The translations under genes and the position numbers were made by a program. Below, in pieces: positions 32,858 through 42,296 of a stretch of DNA of 64,000 bases. The notes under the pieces are model-generated. The model was given only the letters and a program-made list of their open reading frames with translations, was not told where the DNA came from and searched no databases. Numbering within the stretch: the first letter of the stretch is position 1; each line of letters begins with the position of its first letter. Source of the stretch: Deltaproteobacteria bacterium HGW-Deltaproteobacteria-19 (GTDB lineage Bacteria > Desulfobacterota > Syntrophia > Syntrophales > PHBD01); assembly GCA_002841865.1 (NCBI GenBank), contig PHBD01000010.1:1-64000 (forward strand), given 5' to 3'.

Positions 32858-34426
32858 TCAGATCCCCCTGACCTCGATGCGCCCCTCGATCCGGGGCCGG
32901 ACGGGGGAATGCTTTTTCAGGTAAGCCGCCGCGACGTCCCGGATGTCGTCCCCGTACGCGACATTATTCCCCTCCCGGAACCCGGTGAACTCGTCTCCCC
33001 CCGCCGCCAGGAAGTCGTTCGTGACAACCCGGTACATCTTCTCCGCCGCGAGGGGCCTGCCGCCGATCTCGACGCCTACGATCCGCTGTCCGGTAGGCCG
33101 CGTCAGGTCCGCCGTCACCCGGAGTCCCGAGATCTGGAGGATCCCGTGGAGCCCCCGGGCGCTCTCCTCCAGGATCTGGAGAAGCTGCCGGCCAGTAAGG
33201 TCCATGGAGACCAGGACGTTGTCGAAGGGCAGGAGGGTGTAAAGCTGCTCCAGCGTGACGGCCCCCCGGGGGATGTCCGTCCGGATGCCGCCGCTGTTCA
33301 TCAGAGCGATGTCGGCCTTGGCGGTATCCCGCATGGCATCGGCGATCAGGTTGCCCAGGTTCGACTCGCCCCGTGAATACCGTTTCAGGTCGACCTCCGT
33401 CGAGCCGATGACGGCGGCGAAGCGGTCCCGAATCCGGTCGTCGTAGGACGCCACGATCCCGGCGATCGCCGGATCGAAGGAATCCTTCGGCCCGGAATAG
33501 ACGACCTTCAATTCCTTCCGATCCGTGAAGTGCTCGATCCTGCCGCTTTCCGGGTCCACCGACAGTTCCAGGACACCCAGGTACTGGCCGTAGCATCCCG
33601 CCTGGACGATCACCGTCTTCCCGACAACGACGGGGTCCACGACGGCCGTGTGGCTGTGGCCGCCGACGATGACGTCGATGCCCGCCACCTCCCCGGCCAT
33701 CTTCCGGTCGGCGTCGAGTCCGCAGTGGGAAAGGACGACGACGAGTTGCGCCCCCTGCGATCTCACTTCCCGGATGATTGCCGGCAGGACATCCCAGGGC
33801 TCCCGGAAGGCCAGGCCCGCCACGTTCCGGGGGTTCGTCGTCCAGACCGTCTCGGGGGTCGTGATCCCGATGACGGCGATCCGGATCCCCTTCCGCTCCG
33901 TGATGATCCATGGCTTCACACCCGGCAGCGCCTTTCCCTGCCCGTCGACGATGTTCGCCGCGAGCCAGGGGGTGCGGGCCGCCGTCCGGAGCCTCCACAG
34001 GGTATCCATTCCCCAGTCGAATTCATGATTGCCGATAGCCATGGCGTCGAAGGCCAGCGCGTTCATGATCTCCGTCACAGGGGCTCCCCGGAAGACGTTG
34101 GAGACCGGCGTCCCCTGGAACATGTCGCCCCCCGAGAGGAGCAGCGTTCCCTTCGGGTTCTTCGCCCGCTCATCCTCGATCATCTGCGCCAGCCAGGCGG
34201 CGCCGCCGACGGGCCACTCGGGGTCCACCGTTTTTACGATGCCGGGCAGGATATGGCCGTGGGTGTCGTTGACGTGAAGGATGGTGATGGCGACGCGCGG
34301 ACGGGCGTCCGCCATTGCAGGAGGCTGGAAGCCGGCGGTCAGGCAGAGAAGAAGGAACAGGAGCAGGGCCGTCCCGGGAAAAGAGCGGATCCCGCCGGTT
34401 CCCCGTGCCGATTTCTTCGAATTCAT
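32858..34426 (-). CDS. Secreted 5'-nucleotidase / UshA-family phosphohydrolase
   Basis: A 522-residue exported metallo-phosphatase. After a signal peptide (core TALLLFLLLCLTAGF, cleaved near AMADA) come ILHVNDTHGH, GGDMFQGTP, GNHEFDWG, SHCGLD and VGGHSHT, the metallophosphoesterase motifs. The C-terminal domain has SNLGNLIADAMR and NSGGIRTDI. It hydrolyses extracellular nucleotides in the periplasm. ATG 34426 follows GGGAGG; a 20-residue upstream extension is rejected for lack of such a site. Convergent context with the dehydratase operon is absent: both are minus strand. Confidence 0.88.
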   Translation of the reverse strand: MNSKKSARGTGGIRSFPGTALLLFLLLCLTAGFQPPAMADARPRVAITILHVNDTHGHILPGIVKTVDPEWPVGGAAWLAQMIEDERAKNPKGTLLLSGGDMFQGTPVSNVFRGAPVTEIMNALAFDAMAIGNHEFDWGMDTLWRLRTAARTPWLAANIVDGQGKALPGVKPWIITERKGIRIAVIGITTPETVWTTNPRNVAGLAFREPWDVLPAIIREVRSQGAQLVVVLSHCGLDADRKMAGEVAGIDVIVGGHSHTAVVDPVVVGKTVIVQAGCYGQYLGVLELSVDPESGRIEHFTDRKELKVVYSGPKDSFDPAIAGIVASYDDRIRDRFAAVIGSTEVDLKRYSRGESNLGNLIADAMRDTAKADIALMNSGGIRTDIPRGAVTLEQLYTLLPFDNVLVSMDLTGRQLLQILEESARGLHGILQISGLRVTADLTRPTGQRIVGVEIGGRPLAAEKMYRVVTNDFLAAGGDEFTGFREGNNVAYGDDIRDVAAAYLKKHSPVRPRIEGRIEVRGI

Positions 34427-34485
34427 GGCGCCTCCCTGGCGAATGGTCGTTGAAAGGTCCGTATTTCCAGCGTGCAGGACCCCCA

Positions 34486-34746
34486 TTACAGGACGATCCT
34501 GACGGCCGGGTGGTTTTTCAGCAACTCGTAGAGGCTTGTCCGGACCTCCTCGTCGACCACGGTCAGTTCGACGTTCAGGCAGCAGTACCGGCCGGTGGCG
34601 CTTGTGTTGGAGAGCGCCACGGTATGGGGTAGATCCTGGACCACCTGGGTCACCGCCTCCCGGAGGGCTGCCTCATCGGGGCCGATGACCTTGTAGACCC
34701 ATTGGCAGGGATATTCGATGACCGGCTTCCGGGGCTCTGCACTCAT
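34486..34746 (-). CDS. DUF493 (YbeD-like) protein
   Basis: An 86-residue protein of the DUF493/YbeD family, a small ferredoxin-like alpha/beta fold thought to be regulatory. PCQWVYKVIGPDE at the start and TSATGRYCCLNVELTVVDEEV in the middle (quoted in part) are typical. It lies 59 bases upstream of the nucleotidase on the same strand. Function unknown; family size matches. Confidence 0.82.
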   Translation of the reverse strand: MSAEPRKPVIEYPCQWVYKVIGPDEAALREAVTQVVQDLPHTVALSNTSATGRYCCLNVELTVVDEEVRTSLYELLKNHPAVRIVL

Positions 34747-35017
34747 ATCGAACCGTTCCTTTCTCCCGGACAGGCATGGCTCCTGTCCGCCGGCCCCTTA
34801 TCGCATGAACGGGCTTACACTGAAAAGCACTATGATGCGTCATGCCGATGACCCGGAGGGAAGGCCTCAACAGTTCTAGGAATATTACGCGGTAAGGTTT
34901 CATGGAGGACGCCGGCGGGATCAGTGCCGCCTGCAGGAGCCCGTTTCAACCGCCATTTGGTCATGCACGTCCTTCCATCCTGTGATAGAAGGCGGAGCAG
35001 GAAATGTTGGAGGACCA

Positions 35018-35746
35018 ATGGAGTCGAGGTTTCCCCAAACCCCCACCTGTCTGGAAATGGATCGTCTCGGGGACGCCTGGCCGTGGAAGTGCCGGCAGGC
35101 CCTGGTCGTGCGGGCCGATGGATGGAAGGCGACGGAAGGCATGATGCGGCTCTGCTCCCGGGAGGATTCGCGCTCGCCCTGGCGCTTCGAGCCCGGAAAC
35201 CTGCCGGTCATGCTGGGGAAGCACGGCCTTGCCTGGGGGTGGGGGATCCATCCCCTGATGGAGGAGGAAGAGCGACGGAAGCGGGAGGGTGACGGGAAGG
35301 CGCCGGCGGGGATTTTCAGGATCCGACGGGCCTTCGGGTACGCGGAGCCGGAGGAAGTCCCATGGATCCGGCTCCCCTACCGGCGGATCACGCCGGAGAC
35401 CCTCTGCATCGACGATCCGGCATCGGCTTGCTACAACCTCATCCTGGACGAAACAGACGCCATACCGGACTGGAAAAGCCGCGAGGCGATGCTCCGGGAG
35501 GACGGTCTATACCGCCTGGGAGCCGTCATCGAGCACAACGCCGGTCCCGCCCTGCCGGGGGCCGGCTCGTGCATCTTCCTGCACCGGCGGCGGGGACCCG
35601 CTTCGCCGACGGAGGGATGCACGGCCCTGGCAGAAAAGGACCTGGAGCGGGTCCTCCGCTGGCTCCTGCCGGAGGCCCGGCCGGTTCTGATCCAGATGCC
35701 GGACGGGGAATACGAAAGAAGGCGTGCCCCCTGGAGCCTGCCCTGA
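35018..35746 (+). CDS. L,D-transpeptidase (YkuD)-fold protein without signal peptide
   Basis: A 242-residue protein. SCIFLHRRRG followed by PTEGCTALAEKDL is the YkuD motif (catalytic His and Cys). ALVVRADGWKATEG resembles the first strand of such domains in the YafK/Csd6-like branch. RBS GGAGG sits before ATG 35018, making the upstream ATG at 34982 unlikely. No signal peptide or lipobox is visible, unlike most wall-acting YkuD enzymes. Cross-link formation or tetrapeptide trimming are both possible. Confidence 0.78.
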   Translation: MESRFPQTPTCLEMDRLGDAWPWKCRQALVVRADGWKATEGMMRLCSREDSRSPWRFEPGNLPVMLGKHGLAWGWGIHPLMEEEERRKREGDGKAPAGIFRIRRAFGYAEPEEVPWIRLPYRRITPETLCIDDPASACYNLILDETDAIPDWKSREAMLREDGLYRLGAVIEHNAGPALPGAGSCIFLHRRRGPASPTEGCTALAEKDLERVLRWLLPEARPVLIQMPDGEYERRRAPWSLP

Positions 35747-35809
35747 AAAACAGGGATCGGCCCCAGCGGTCGCTGCAGGCCGAATGCCCGATCCTGCTTC
35801 ACCGGCAAT

Positions 35810-35856
35810 AAAAAAGGGGCGCGAACGAACGACCTTCCGGCCTTCGCTCGCGCCCC
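35810..35856 (-). terminator. Intrinsic terminator of cysS
   Basis: On the minus strand a 9-bp stem GGGGCGCGA / TCGCGCCCC (arms at 35848-35856 and 35816-35824) is followed by six T residues (35810-35815). It lies 25 bases after the cysS stop. It is also downstream of the convergent YkuD gene but lacks a T run on that side. Confidence 0.9.
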
Positions 35857-35880
35857 TGTCCGTTTGCCGATCCGGCTTCC

Positions 35881-37362
35881 CTACTGAATGCTCCAGGTCG
35901 TTCCGGACGGACCGTCTTTCAGCACGACCTGCCGGGCCGCCAGCTCCTTCCGGATCTCGTCGGCCCTATGCCAGTCCTTGTTCTCCCTGGCCTCCCGGCG
36001 CCCGGCGATGAGCCGCTCGATCTCCGCCACGTCCAGTCCCCGCTTGGCGGCCTCTCGCTCCCGGTCCTCCAGAAGATAACGTTCCGGATCGACCAGGAAG
36101 AGGCCGAAGACCCGGCCGATCCCGTCGAGGGTCTCCCTTGCCTGGTGCAGGACGGCCATGGAGGCGGAATTGACGATGAAGGTCTTGTCCAGGAGAAAGC
36201 CGTTCAGGTGACGGATTGCGTCGAAGACGTAACCCAGCGCCCGTGCTGTGTTGAAGTCGTCGTTCATGGCCTCGGCGAACCGTTCCGGCAACCGGGAAAG
36301 GACCTCCGCCAGGTCTTTCTCCTTCCCGGTCAGCACCGCCGGGGCAGTTTCCGCCGTACCCTCGCCCGCCTTCAGGGCGTCCTGGAGCAGCTTCAGCGTG
36401 CTGTAGCACCGATCCATCCCCTGCCGGGCCTCGGCCAGTGACTCCTCGGAGAAGTCGACGGGGCTCCGGTAATGGCTCTGGAGCATGAAGAAGCGCAGGA
36501 CCTCCGGGGCATAGCGCCTGAGCATCTCCTCGATGGTGAAGAAGTTCCCGAGGGACTTGGACATCTTCTCGGAATTGATCCGGACGAAGCCGTTGTGGAG
36601 CCAGTAGTTGGCGAAGGGCTTTCCGTAGGCGCCCTCGGACTGGGCGATCTCGTTTTCGTGGTGGGGGAAGATCAGATCCTCGCCGCCGCCGTGGATGTCG
36701 AAGGTCTCGCCGAGATAGCGCTGGCTCATGACGGAACACTCGATATGCCATCCCGGCCGGCCGGGTCCCCAGGGGCTGTCCCACCAAGGCTCCCCTTCCT
36801 TGCTGCCCTTCCAGAGGGCGAAGTCGAGGGGGTTCCTTTTCCGTTCGTTCACGTCCACCCGGGCGCCGGCCAGCATGTCTTCCAGGTTCCGCCCCGAGAG
36901 TTTCCCGTAGCCGCGGAATCCCTCCACGGCATAGTACACGTCCCCGTCCATTGCATAGGCCAGCCCCTTTTCCTCCAGGGTCCGGATGAGGCGGATCATG
37001 CCGTCGATGTTCTCCGTTGCCTTCGGTGTCACTGTGGGCGGCTCGACGCCGATGGCGGCCATGTCCTCGTTGTGCCGGGTGATGAAGCGCTCCGAGACGT
37101 CGCCGATCGTCGTTTTCTCCCGATTGGCCCGTTCGATGATCTTGTCGTCCACGTCGGTGAAGTTCTTGACGTAGGTGACGTCGAAGCCGGCATAGCGGAA
37201 ATAGCGGGTGATAACATCGAAGACCACGGCGGAGCGGGCGTGGCCGATGTGGCAGACGTCGTAGGCGGTGATCCCGCAGACGTACATCCCCACCTTCCCG
37301 GGCGTGATGGGTTTGAATTCTTCTTTCCGTCTCGTCAGGGTATTGTAGAGTTTCAGGGACAT
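35881..37362 (-). CDS. cysS: Cysteinyl-tRNA synthetase
   Basis: A class I aminoacyl-tRNA synthetase charging tRNA-Cys; 493 residues. GMYVCGITAYDVCHIGHARS holds a zinc Cys and the HIGH motif, CSVMSQRYLG and GGGEDLIFPHHENE supply the other zinc ligands, and KMSKSLGNF is the KMSKS loop. ATG 37362 follows GGAGGATTT; an upstream extension is not supported. The terminator at 35810 ends the transcript. argC lies 133 bases upstream on the same strand. Confidence 0.96.
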   Translation of the reverse strand: MSLKLYNTLTRRKEEFKPITPGKVGMYVCGITAYDVCHIGHARSAVVFDVITRYFRYAGFDVTYVKNFTDVDDKIIERANREKTTIGDVSERFITRHNEDMAAIGVEPPTVTPKATENIDGMIRLIRTLEEKGLAYAMDGDVYYAVEGFRGYGKLSGRNLEDMLAGARVDVNERKRNPLDFALWKGSKEGEPWWDSPWGPGRPGWHIECSVMSQRYLGETFDIHGGGEDLIFPHHENEIAQSEGAYGKPFANYWLHNGFVRINSEKMSKSLGNFFTIEEMLRRYAPEVLRFFMLQSHYRSPVDFSEESLAEARQGMDRCYSTLKLLQDALKAGEGTAETAPAVLTGKEKDLAEVLSRLPERFAEAMNDDFNTARALGYVFDAIRHLNGFLLDKTFIVNSASMAVLHQARETLDGIGRVFGLFLVDPERYLLEDREREAAKRGLDVAEIERLIAGRREARENKDWHRADEIRKELAARQVVLKDGPSGTTWSIQ

Positions 37363-37495
37363 GAGAAATCCTCCGTGAGCAGGCGATCCGTCAGGAAAAT
37401 CTTTCAGCGTCCCGCCTGCAGGATTTTCAAAGCGGTTCATTCGTGCGGTCCGGTGAGCCGGGCATTGAAACGCCGGGCCACACTGTGGACGGGCT

Positions 37496-38530
37496 TCAGG
37501 GGAACACGGACAGCATCCCGAGTCCCGCGCCCTCCGGGAAGCCGCACATCAGGTTCATGTTCTGGACGGCCTGTCCCGAGGCCCCCTTCACGAGGTTGTC
37601 GATGGCAGAGAGAACGATGACCCGTCCCGTCCGTCCGTCGGCGACAACGCCGATGTCGCAGAAATTGGTTCCCTTGACCGACGAGATGTTGGGAATGCTG
37701 CCTTCCCGGTAGATCCGGACAAAGGGTTCCTTCTCGTAGAACCGGCGGAAAAGCTCCAGGAGCTCTGCCGTGGTGGTTTTTTGCGTCAGGCGGGCATAGA
37801 GGGTGCTCAAGATCCCCCGGTTCACAGGCAACAAATGAGGGGTGAAAGAGAGAAGAATCTCCCGGCCGGCAAGAACGCCGAGTTCCTGCTCGATCTCGGG
37901 CGTGTGCCGGTGCTGGCCTACCTTGTAGGCCTTGAATCCTTCATCGACCTCGCAGAAGAGCGAGCCGATCTGGGCCTCCCGTCCGGCGCCGCTCACGCCG
38001 GACTTGGAGTCGGCGATGAGCGTTTCCGTATCGATCAGGCTGTTTTTCAGGAGCGGCGCAAAACCGAGGATAATGCTTGTGGGATAGCAGCCGGGATTGG
38101 CGACGAACCGGGCCGCCCTGATCTCGTTCCTGTACAACTCCGGGATTCCATACACCGCCTCTTTGATCAGGCCGGGGGCTCCGTGCTTCTCATACCAGGC
38201 CTCGAAGGTCTCCACCTTCCGGAGGCGGAAGTCGGCACTCAGGTCGACGACCTTCTTCCCGGCATCAAGAAAAATTGAGGCCACTTTCATCGCCCCGCCG
38301 TGGGGGAGAGCCAGGAAGATAATGTCCGCCGCCGCGGCTACTTCTTCCGGCGAGGCATCGAGAAAGACGAGGTTCGTCCGGTTTGTAAAGACGGGATAAA
38401 GATCGGAAACCGCCATTCCCTTGTACTGGCGGGACGTGACGGCCGTTACTTCCACGTGGGGATGATTCAGGAGGATCCGCAGAAGCTCCTGGCCCGTGTA
38501 TCCGCTTGCTCCGTAGATTCCGACTTTCAT
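37496..38530 (-). CDS. argC: N-acetyl-gamma-glutamyl-phosphate reductase
   Basis: ArgC makes N-acetylglutamate semialdehyde in arginine synthesis; 344 residues, cytosolic. [17 protein letters not shown] is the NADP-binding loop, [11 protein letters not shown] holds the catalytic Cys, and [11 protein letters not shown] the substrate region. It starts just downstream of the rpsI terminator, so it has its own transcript. No other arg gene is adjacent. Confidence 0.96.
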   Translation of the reverse strand: MKVGIYGASGYTGQELLRILLNHPHVEVTAVTSRQYKGMAVSDLYPVFTNRTNLVFLDASPEEVAAAADIIFLALPHGGAMKVASIFLDAGKKVVDLSADFRLRKVETFEAWYEKHGAPGLIKEAVYGIPELYRNEIRAARFVANPGCYPTSIILGFAPLLKNSLIDTETLIADSKSGVSGAGREAQIGSLFCEVDEGFKAYKVGQHRHTPEIEQELGVLAGREILLSFTPHLLPVNRGILSTLYARLTQKTTTAELLELFRRFYEKEPFVRIYREGSIPNISSVKGTNFCDIGVVADGRTGRVIVLSAIDNLVKGASGQAVQNMNLMCGFPEGAGLGMLSVFP

Positions 38531-38601
38531 ATTTCCGCCACCAGGATCTTCCGGCTTCGGAGGACGCCGGACAGAGGGAAAAGGATGCCCGGGAGGGGGC
38601 G

Positions 38602-38629
38602 AAAAAAAAGGGAGGCCCGAAAGCCTCCC
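38602..38629 (-). terminator. Intrinsic terminator of rplM-rpsI
   Basis: On the minus strand a 7-bp stem GGGAGGC / GCCTCCC with a 6-base loop is followed by eight T residues (38602-38609), eight bases after the rpsI stop codon. Confidence 0.93.
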
Positions 38630-38636
38630 TCTCCAT

Positions 38637-39026
38637 TTAACGCTTGGAGAACTGGAACCGTTTCCTGGCTCCCGGCTGACCGTACTTCTTTCGTTCCTTG
38701 ATGCGGGAGTCCCGGGTCAGGAAACCGGCCCGCTTCAGGACGGAACGCAGATCGGCGTCATAATCGAGGAGCGCTTTCGCGATTCCGTGTTTGACGGCCC
38801 CTGCCTGGCCGGCGCTGCCGCCGCCGTTCACATTTATGTAGAAATCGAAACGGTCCTTCTTTCCGGTGATCTCCAGGGGCTGCTGAATGAGCATCTTCAG
38901 GCTGTCCCGGGTGAAGTAATCGTCAAAGTTCCGCTTGTTGATGATCAACTGGCCGCTGCCTTCCTTCATGTAAACCCTGGCGATGGCCGTTTTCCGCTTG
39001 CCCGTTGCATAGAAGCGTTTTTCCAT
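38637..39026 (-). CDS. rpsI: 30S ribosomal protein S9
   Basis: A 129-residue S9. [13 protein letters not shown] opens the domain, [19 protein letters not shown] (partly quoted) is conserved, and the C-terminal tail ends KRFQFSKR, the tail that reaches the P site. ATG 39026 gives the standard length; longer frames run into rplM. Second gene of the rplM-rpsI operon, 34 bases after rplM. Confidence 0.97.
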   Translation of the reverse strand: MEKRFYATGKRKTAIARVYMKEGSGQLIINKRNFDDYFTRDSLKMLIQQPLEITGKKDRFDFYINVNGGGSAGQAGAVKHGIAKALLDYDADLRSVLKRAGFLTRDSRIKERKKYGQPGARKRFQFSKR

Positions 39027-39060
39027 GTTCCTCTCCAGATCGAATCTTCCTTGCGATAGC

Positions 39061-39489
39061 CTACAACTCGAGCGTCCTGGGGCTCTGGGCTTCGTGCCCA
39101 TGCGTGCTGCCCTTGTAGATCTTGAGCTTCCTGAGCATCTGCCTTCCCAGGGTGTTCTTCGGAAGCATACCCTGGACGGCAATGCGGAGCACCTCTTCCG
39201 GCCGGGTCTGCAGCAGTTTCTCCGCCGTGATGGATTTCAGTCCTCCCGGGTAGCCGGAGTGGGAGTAGTACATCTTGTCGGTGAGTTTTCGGCCCGTGAG
39301 GACCACCTTCTCTGCATTCACGACGATGATGAAATCCCCCGTATCCACATGGGGCGTATAGACGGGTTTGTGCTTGCCCCGCAGCCGCGAAGCGATTTCG
39401 CAGGCCAGCCGGCCCAGTACCTTTCCCTCGGCGTCCACAACGTACCAGTCCCGCTGTACGTCTTCCTTCCTGGCGCTGTATGTTTTCAT
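39061..39489 (-). CDS. rplM: 50S ribosomal protein L13
   Basis: A 142-residue L13, the usual length. [20 protein letters not shown] is split by family convention; visible blocks are [24 protein letters not shown] and [11 protein letters not shown]. The start at 39489 (MKTYSA) is chosen over one six codons upstream because it fits the family N-terminus. It is the first gene after a well-formed promoter. Confidence 0.97.
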   Translation of the reverse strand: MKTYSARKEDVQRDWYVVDAEGKVLGRLACEIASRLRGKHKPVYTPHVDTGDFIIVVNAEKVVLTGRKLTDKMYYSHSGYPGGLKSITAEKLLQTRPEEVLRIAVQGMLPKNTLGRQMLRKLKIYKGSTHGHEAQSPRTLEL

Positions 39490-39524
39490 TCGATGATCAC
39501 CAGCCATATAAAATTGAAAGGTGG

Positions 39525-39553
39525 AACCTACGCAATCCAGGCTGGTTTGTCAA
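39525..39553 (-). promoter_or_regulatory. Sigma-70 promoter of rplM-rpsI
   Basis: On the minus strand a perfect -35 TTGACA (39548-39553), a 17-base spacer and -10 TAGGTT (39525-39530) predict a start near 39517, a 28-base leader before rplM. This is the clearest promoter in the window. Confidence 0.72.
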
Positions 39554-39629
39554 GGAAAAAACCTTGCCTGGGACATTTCCGGCACAGTATACGGACCCGT
39601 CCGGAAGGGGCAGGCCCAACCACCGTCAA

Positions 39630-39647
39630 TACGGCCTAAAGGCCGTA
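39630..39647 (-). repeat. Hairpin enclosing the lptD stop codon
   Basis: TACGGCC and GGCCGTA pair perfectly over 7 bp with a TTTA/TAAA loop, and the TAG stop of lptD lies across loop and stem. No T run follows directly. It may end or protect the lptD transcript ahead of the rplM promoter. Confidence 0.5.
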
Positions 39648-42248
39648 GAGGGTGAGCTTGACGGCGTAGACCCGGTCCGGCTCCTCCACCCCGTTTGCCA
39701 GGTAAGTCACGTTGTCGGAAAAGCTGACCTTGATCTCCCAGCATTGCCGCCGGTATTGGACGCTGTATGTTCTCTCCACGTCCTTGTTGTCCAGGCGGTT
39801 CCGGCGTTGGATGTACATCACGTCCAGGGAAGGCGTGATCATCGCCTTGAGGGTCAGGTTCACCTCCTCCAGCGTATCCTTCGTGTACCGATACCCCACC
39901 GTCGCCGTATCTCCCCGCGCATCGTTCAATGACAGATCGTAATTGGTCTGCGTCCATCCTCCCGTGTTGACATCCAGTTTGTTTCGGGCGGCGAAGGTAA
40001 GGTAGGATATCGGCGTCAGGTCAAGTTCCATATCCACCACACTGAATGGCCGGTTTCCCTTTGTCCCCGTCTCCACCGTCCGCTTCGCCTCGATGATGTC
40101 GAACGTCTGCGCCAGTTTCAGACGGACCCATTCCTGGTAAGTTGTCTTGCCTGTTTTCAAATCCTTACGGCGGGCCGTAAGGGTGTTTGTCACGGCATAT
40201 TGAACGGAGTTCTGCTCGCTGATTGCAGTGGCAAAATCAGGGAGATTCGTTTGGGATGTATTCGGGATGAAAGTGTAGATGACCTCCGGCTTGATGGCAT
40301 GGCGAACCTTGTCAACACCAAGCAGATTGACGGCATAGATCTTCTGGACCTCCGTGGACACGGCGGCCCCCATCTGGAACAACTGCCTCTCGCCCTGACG
40401 GGTATCGGTGGTCAGGCTGACGTCGTCATCCCGGCTCCAGAACGTCCCCTGCCAGCTCATGTAGGGCGTAAACTGGAACCGGTTGAAGAGGGTCTTCGGC
40501 AGGGAGATGGTCGGCTTGATGTCCAGCAGGTGCCCCTTCTGCCCGGTGTTCCGGTAGAAGTAGTCGTAAACGCTGCCGAGTTCGAAATACAGCGGCGTTT
40601 GCAGAAGCTGCTGCTTCGTGGTTGTGAACGTGATTTCCGGGTAACGCTGCAGCGTTGCAGCGTTGGTGGACTTCGTGAAATCGTCGGTGTACCGGATGGC
40701 AGCCGTCAGATTGGCATTGGTCCAGTCCTTGACATAGCGGACAGTGGAATCCAACTGGGTAAGGGATTCCGTCGCCAGGAAGGAGACTCTCCGGAAGCGG
40801 TCCGACTGATCGCTGGAGTAGGAGCTGAGAAAATAATTATGGGACGAGAAGTCCCGAAAGTACCAGGAATCGGAGACTTTGGCGATGTCCGCCCGGATGT
40901 AGCTCTGGTTGCTGAAGCGGGTCTCGTGATTCCACCAGAGGGCCCACCGGCGCTGTCCCGATGTCCAGTTCCGGCTCATGAAGCCCAGACTCTCGGTGAC
41001 CTCTTTTCGGTCGCTGAGAACATCGCCGTAGATCGTGCCGAACGATCCGCCCGATGTAACATAGCGGGTTTCCAGCCCTTCCTGAACTCCCCGTTTGGAC
41101 ATGAAGCGCGTATAAAGAGTTGCATCGATGTTCTTCGTCGCAGCCCAGTAGAAGGGTACCTGCACGTCCACGCCCAGTTTGTCTCTTGAATAGGACATGT
41201 AGGGCAGGAGGAAACCGGTCTGTCGGGTGGTCTTTGCCGGGAAAAGCAGAAACGGGGTGTATATCACGGGCTTGTTCAATACCTCGAAACGCCCATGATA
41301 AATCTTGCCATACCCGTCGACGGTAACATCGAGTTCCCGACCGGTGAATCGCCAGTCAGGCTTTTCTCCATCGCAGGGCGTGGCCGACGCATTTTCCACC
41401 CAGTAGGTGGCTTCGGCCCGCTTTTCGATCCGGTCCCCCTGGATGTACATATGGTTCTTCGCCAGGAACAGGCGGCCTTTGTATATAACGCCCGTCTTGG
41501 CCTCGAGTTTGAGTTTCCCCCTGTCTCCCTCCAGGATGTCTCCGTCACCGAGGACCAGCACGTTCCCTTCCGCCGAAGCCTCGTCGGTGATCCGGTCGAT
41601 GCGGACCTTCTCCGCTACGAGGATCGTGCTGTCATAGGTGATGAAGACATTACCCGTTGCCAGATACGCTTCGGGATCCTGCTCGTAGCCGAACTGGTCC
41701 GCCTCAACCTCAACGGGACCGGCCTTACCGACGGGCGGGGCAGTGCTTGTTTCATCAGGGTACAGAACATGGCGCTGCGGTCCGCCCGCAACGGGACCGC
41801 TGTGCTCCGGCCGGGAAATGAAGAGGGGCAGATACCCCGTCCGGGTGACCATGAGTATAAACGGCTCGCCGTGGGGGCTGGAGATGGAGAAGCGGCCATC
41901 GCGGTCGGTCAGGACCCGGATTTCGGGTCTGTGAACCAGTTCCACCAGGGATTCCGCAAGGGGCTTTCCGAATGGATCCGTTACCGTTCCGGTGAAGGCT
42001 TCATGGGCTGCCGCCGTCGAGGATTCGCTTCCCGTGTCGGTCTTTTCCCGCTCCGTGGGCTGTCCTTCCGTCCGGTCACCCTTCGCTTCCGCCGCAGTTA
42101 CAGCTTGCAAGGATTCCGGTTGAGGCCCTTCCGGAACAACGGCCGCAGGCGCCGCGGAAGCGACGGCCTTCAGGGGACATAAAAGATAAAAAAAGAGGAA
42201 AAGAAATAAGAAAAGCGGGATGATGCGTCTGGATTTGCCTGCACCCAT
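39636..42248 (-). CDS. lptD: LPS-assembly protein LptD with N-terminal regulatory-like domain
   Basis: LptD places lipopolysaccharide in the outer membrane; 870 residues. A signal peptide (KSRRIIP then a Phe/Leu core, cleaved near VASA) is followed by a Thr/Glu-rich linker. Residues about 84-165 form a carboxypeptidase-regulatory-like beta sandwich (FTGTVTDPFGKPLAES, TDRDGRFSIS). The LptA-like domain spans about 178-290 (VEADQFGYEQ, ATGNVFI) and the rest is the beta-barrel. After the signal peptide only two Cys remain (TPCDGEK and RRQCWEI), matching one interdomain disulfide. It lies 48 bases after folC. Confidence 0.9.
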   Translation of the reverse strand: MGAGKSRRIIPLFLFLFLFFYLLCPLKAVASAAPAAVVPEGPQPESLQAVTAAEAKGDRTEGQPTEREKTDTGSESSTAAAHEAFTGTVTDPFGKPLAESLVELVHRPEIRVLTDRDGRFSISSPHGEPFILMVTRTGYLPLFISRPEHSGPVAGGPQRHVLYPDETSTAPPVGKAGPVEVEADQFGYEQDPEAYLATGNVFITYDSTILVAEKVRIDRITDEASAEGNVLVLGDGDILEGDRGKLKLEAKTGVIYKGRLFLAKNHMYIQGDRIEKRAEATYWVENASATPCDGEKPDWRFTGRELDVTVDGYGKIYHGRFEVLNKPVIYTPFLLFPAKTTRQTGFLLPYMSYSRDKLGVDVQVPFYWAATKNIDATLYTRFMSKRGVQEGLETRYVTSGGSFGTIYGDVLSDRKEVTESLGFMSRNWTSGQRRWALWWNHETRFSNQSYIRADIAKVSDSWYFRDFSSHNYFLSSYSSDQSDRFRRVSFLATESLTQLDSTVRYVKDWTNANLTAAIRYTDDFTKSTNAATLQRYPEITFTTTKQQLLQTPLYFELGSVYDYFYRNTGQKGHLLDIKPTISLPKTLFNRFQFTPYMSWQGTFWSRDDDVSLTTDTRQGERQLFQMGAAVSTEVQKIYAVNLLGVDKVRHAIKPEVIYTFIPNTSQTNLPDFATAISEQNSVQYAVTNTLTARRKDLKTGKTTYQEWVRLKLAQTFDIIEAKRTVETGTKGNRPFSVVDMELDLTPISYLTFAARNKLDVNTGGWTQTNYDLSLNDARGDTATVGYRYTKDTLEEVNLTLKAMITPSLDVMYIQRRNRLDNKDVERTYSVQYRRQCWEIKVSFSDNVTYLANGVEEPDRVYAVKLTLYGL

Positions 42249-42296
42249 GGGACCCTGTTCCTGGTTGTAAGGGGATATCCTTGTACAATCCTGCAT

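Noticed and set aside
34747-35017. Possible RNA gene in the gap between DUF493 and the YkuD gene
   Set aside because: I looked for a tRNA cloverleaf or a larger RNA and saw only a short GACAGG/CCTGTC stem; nothing that supports an RNA gene.
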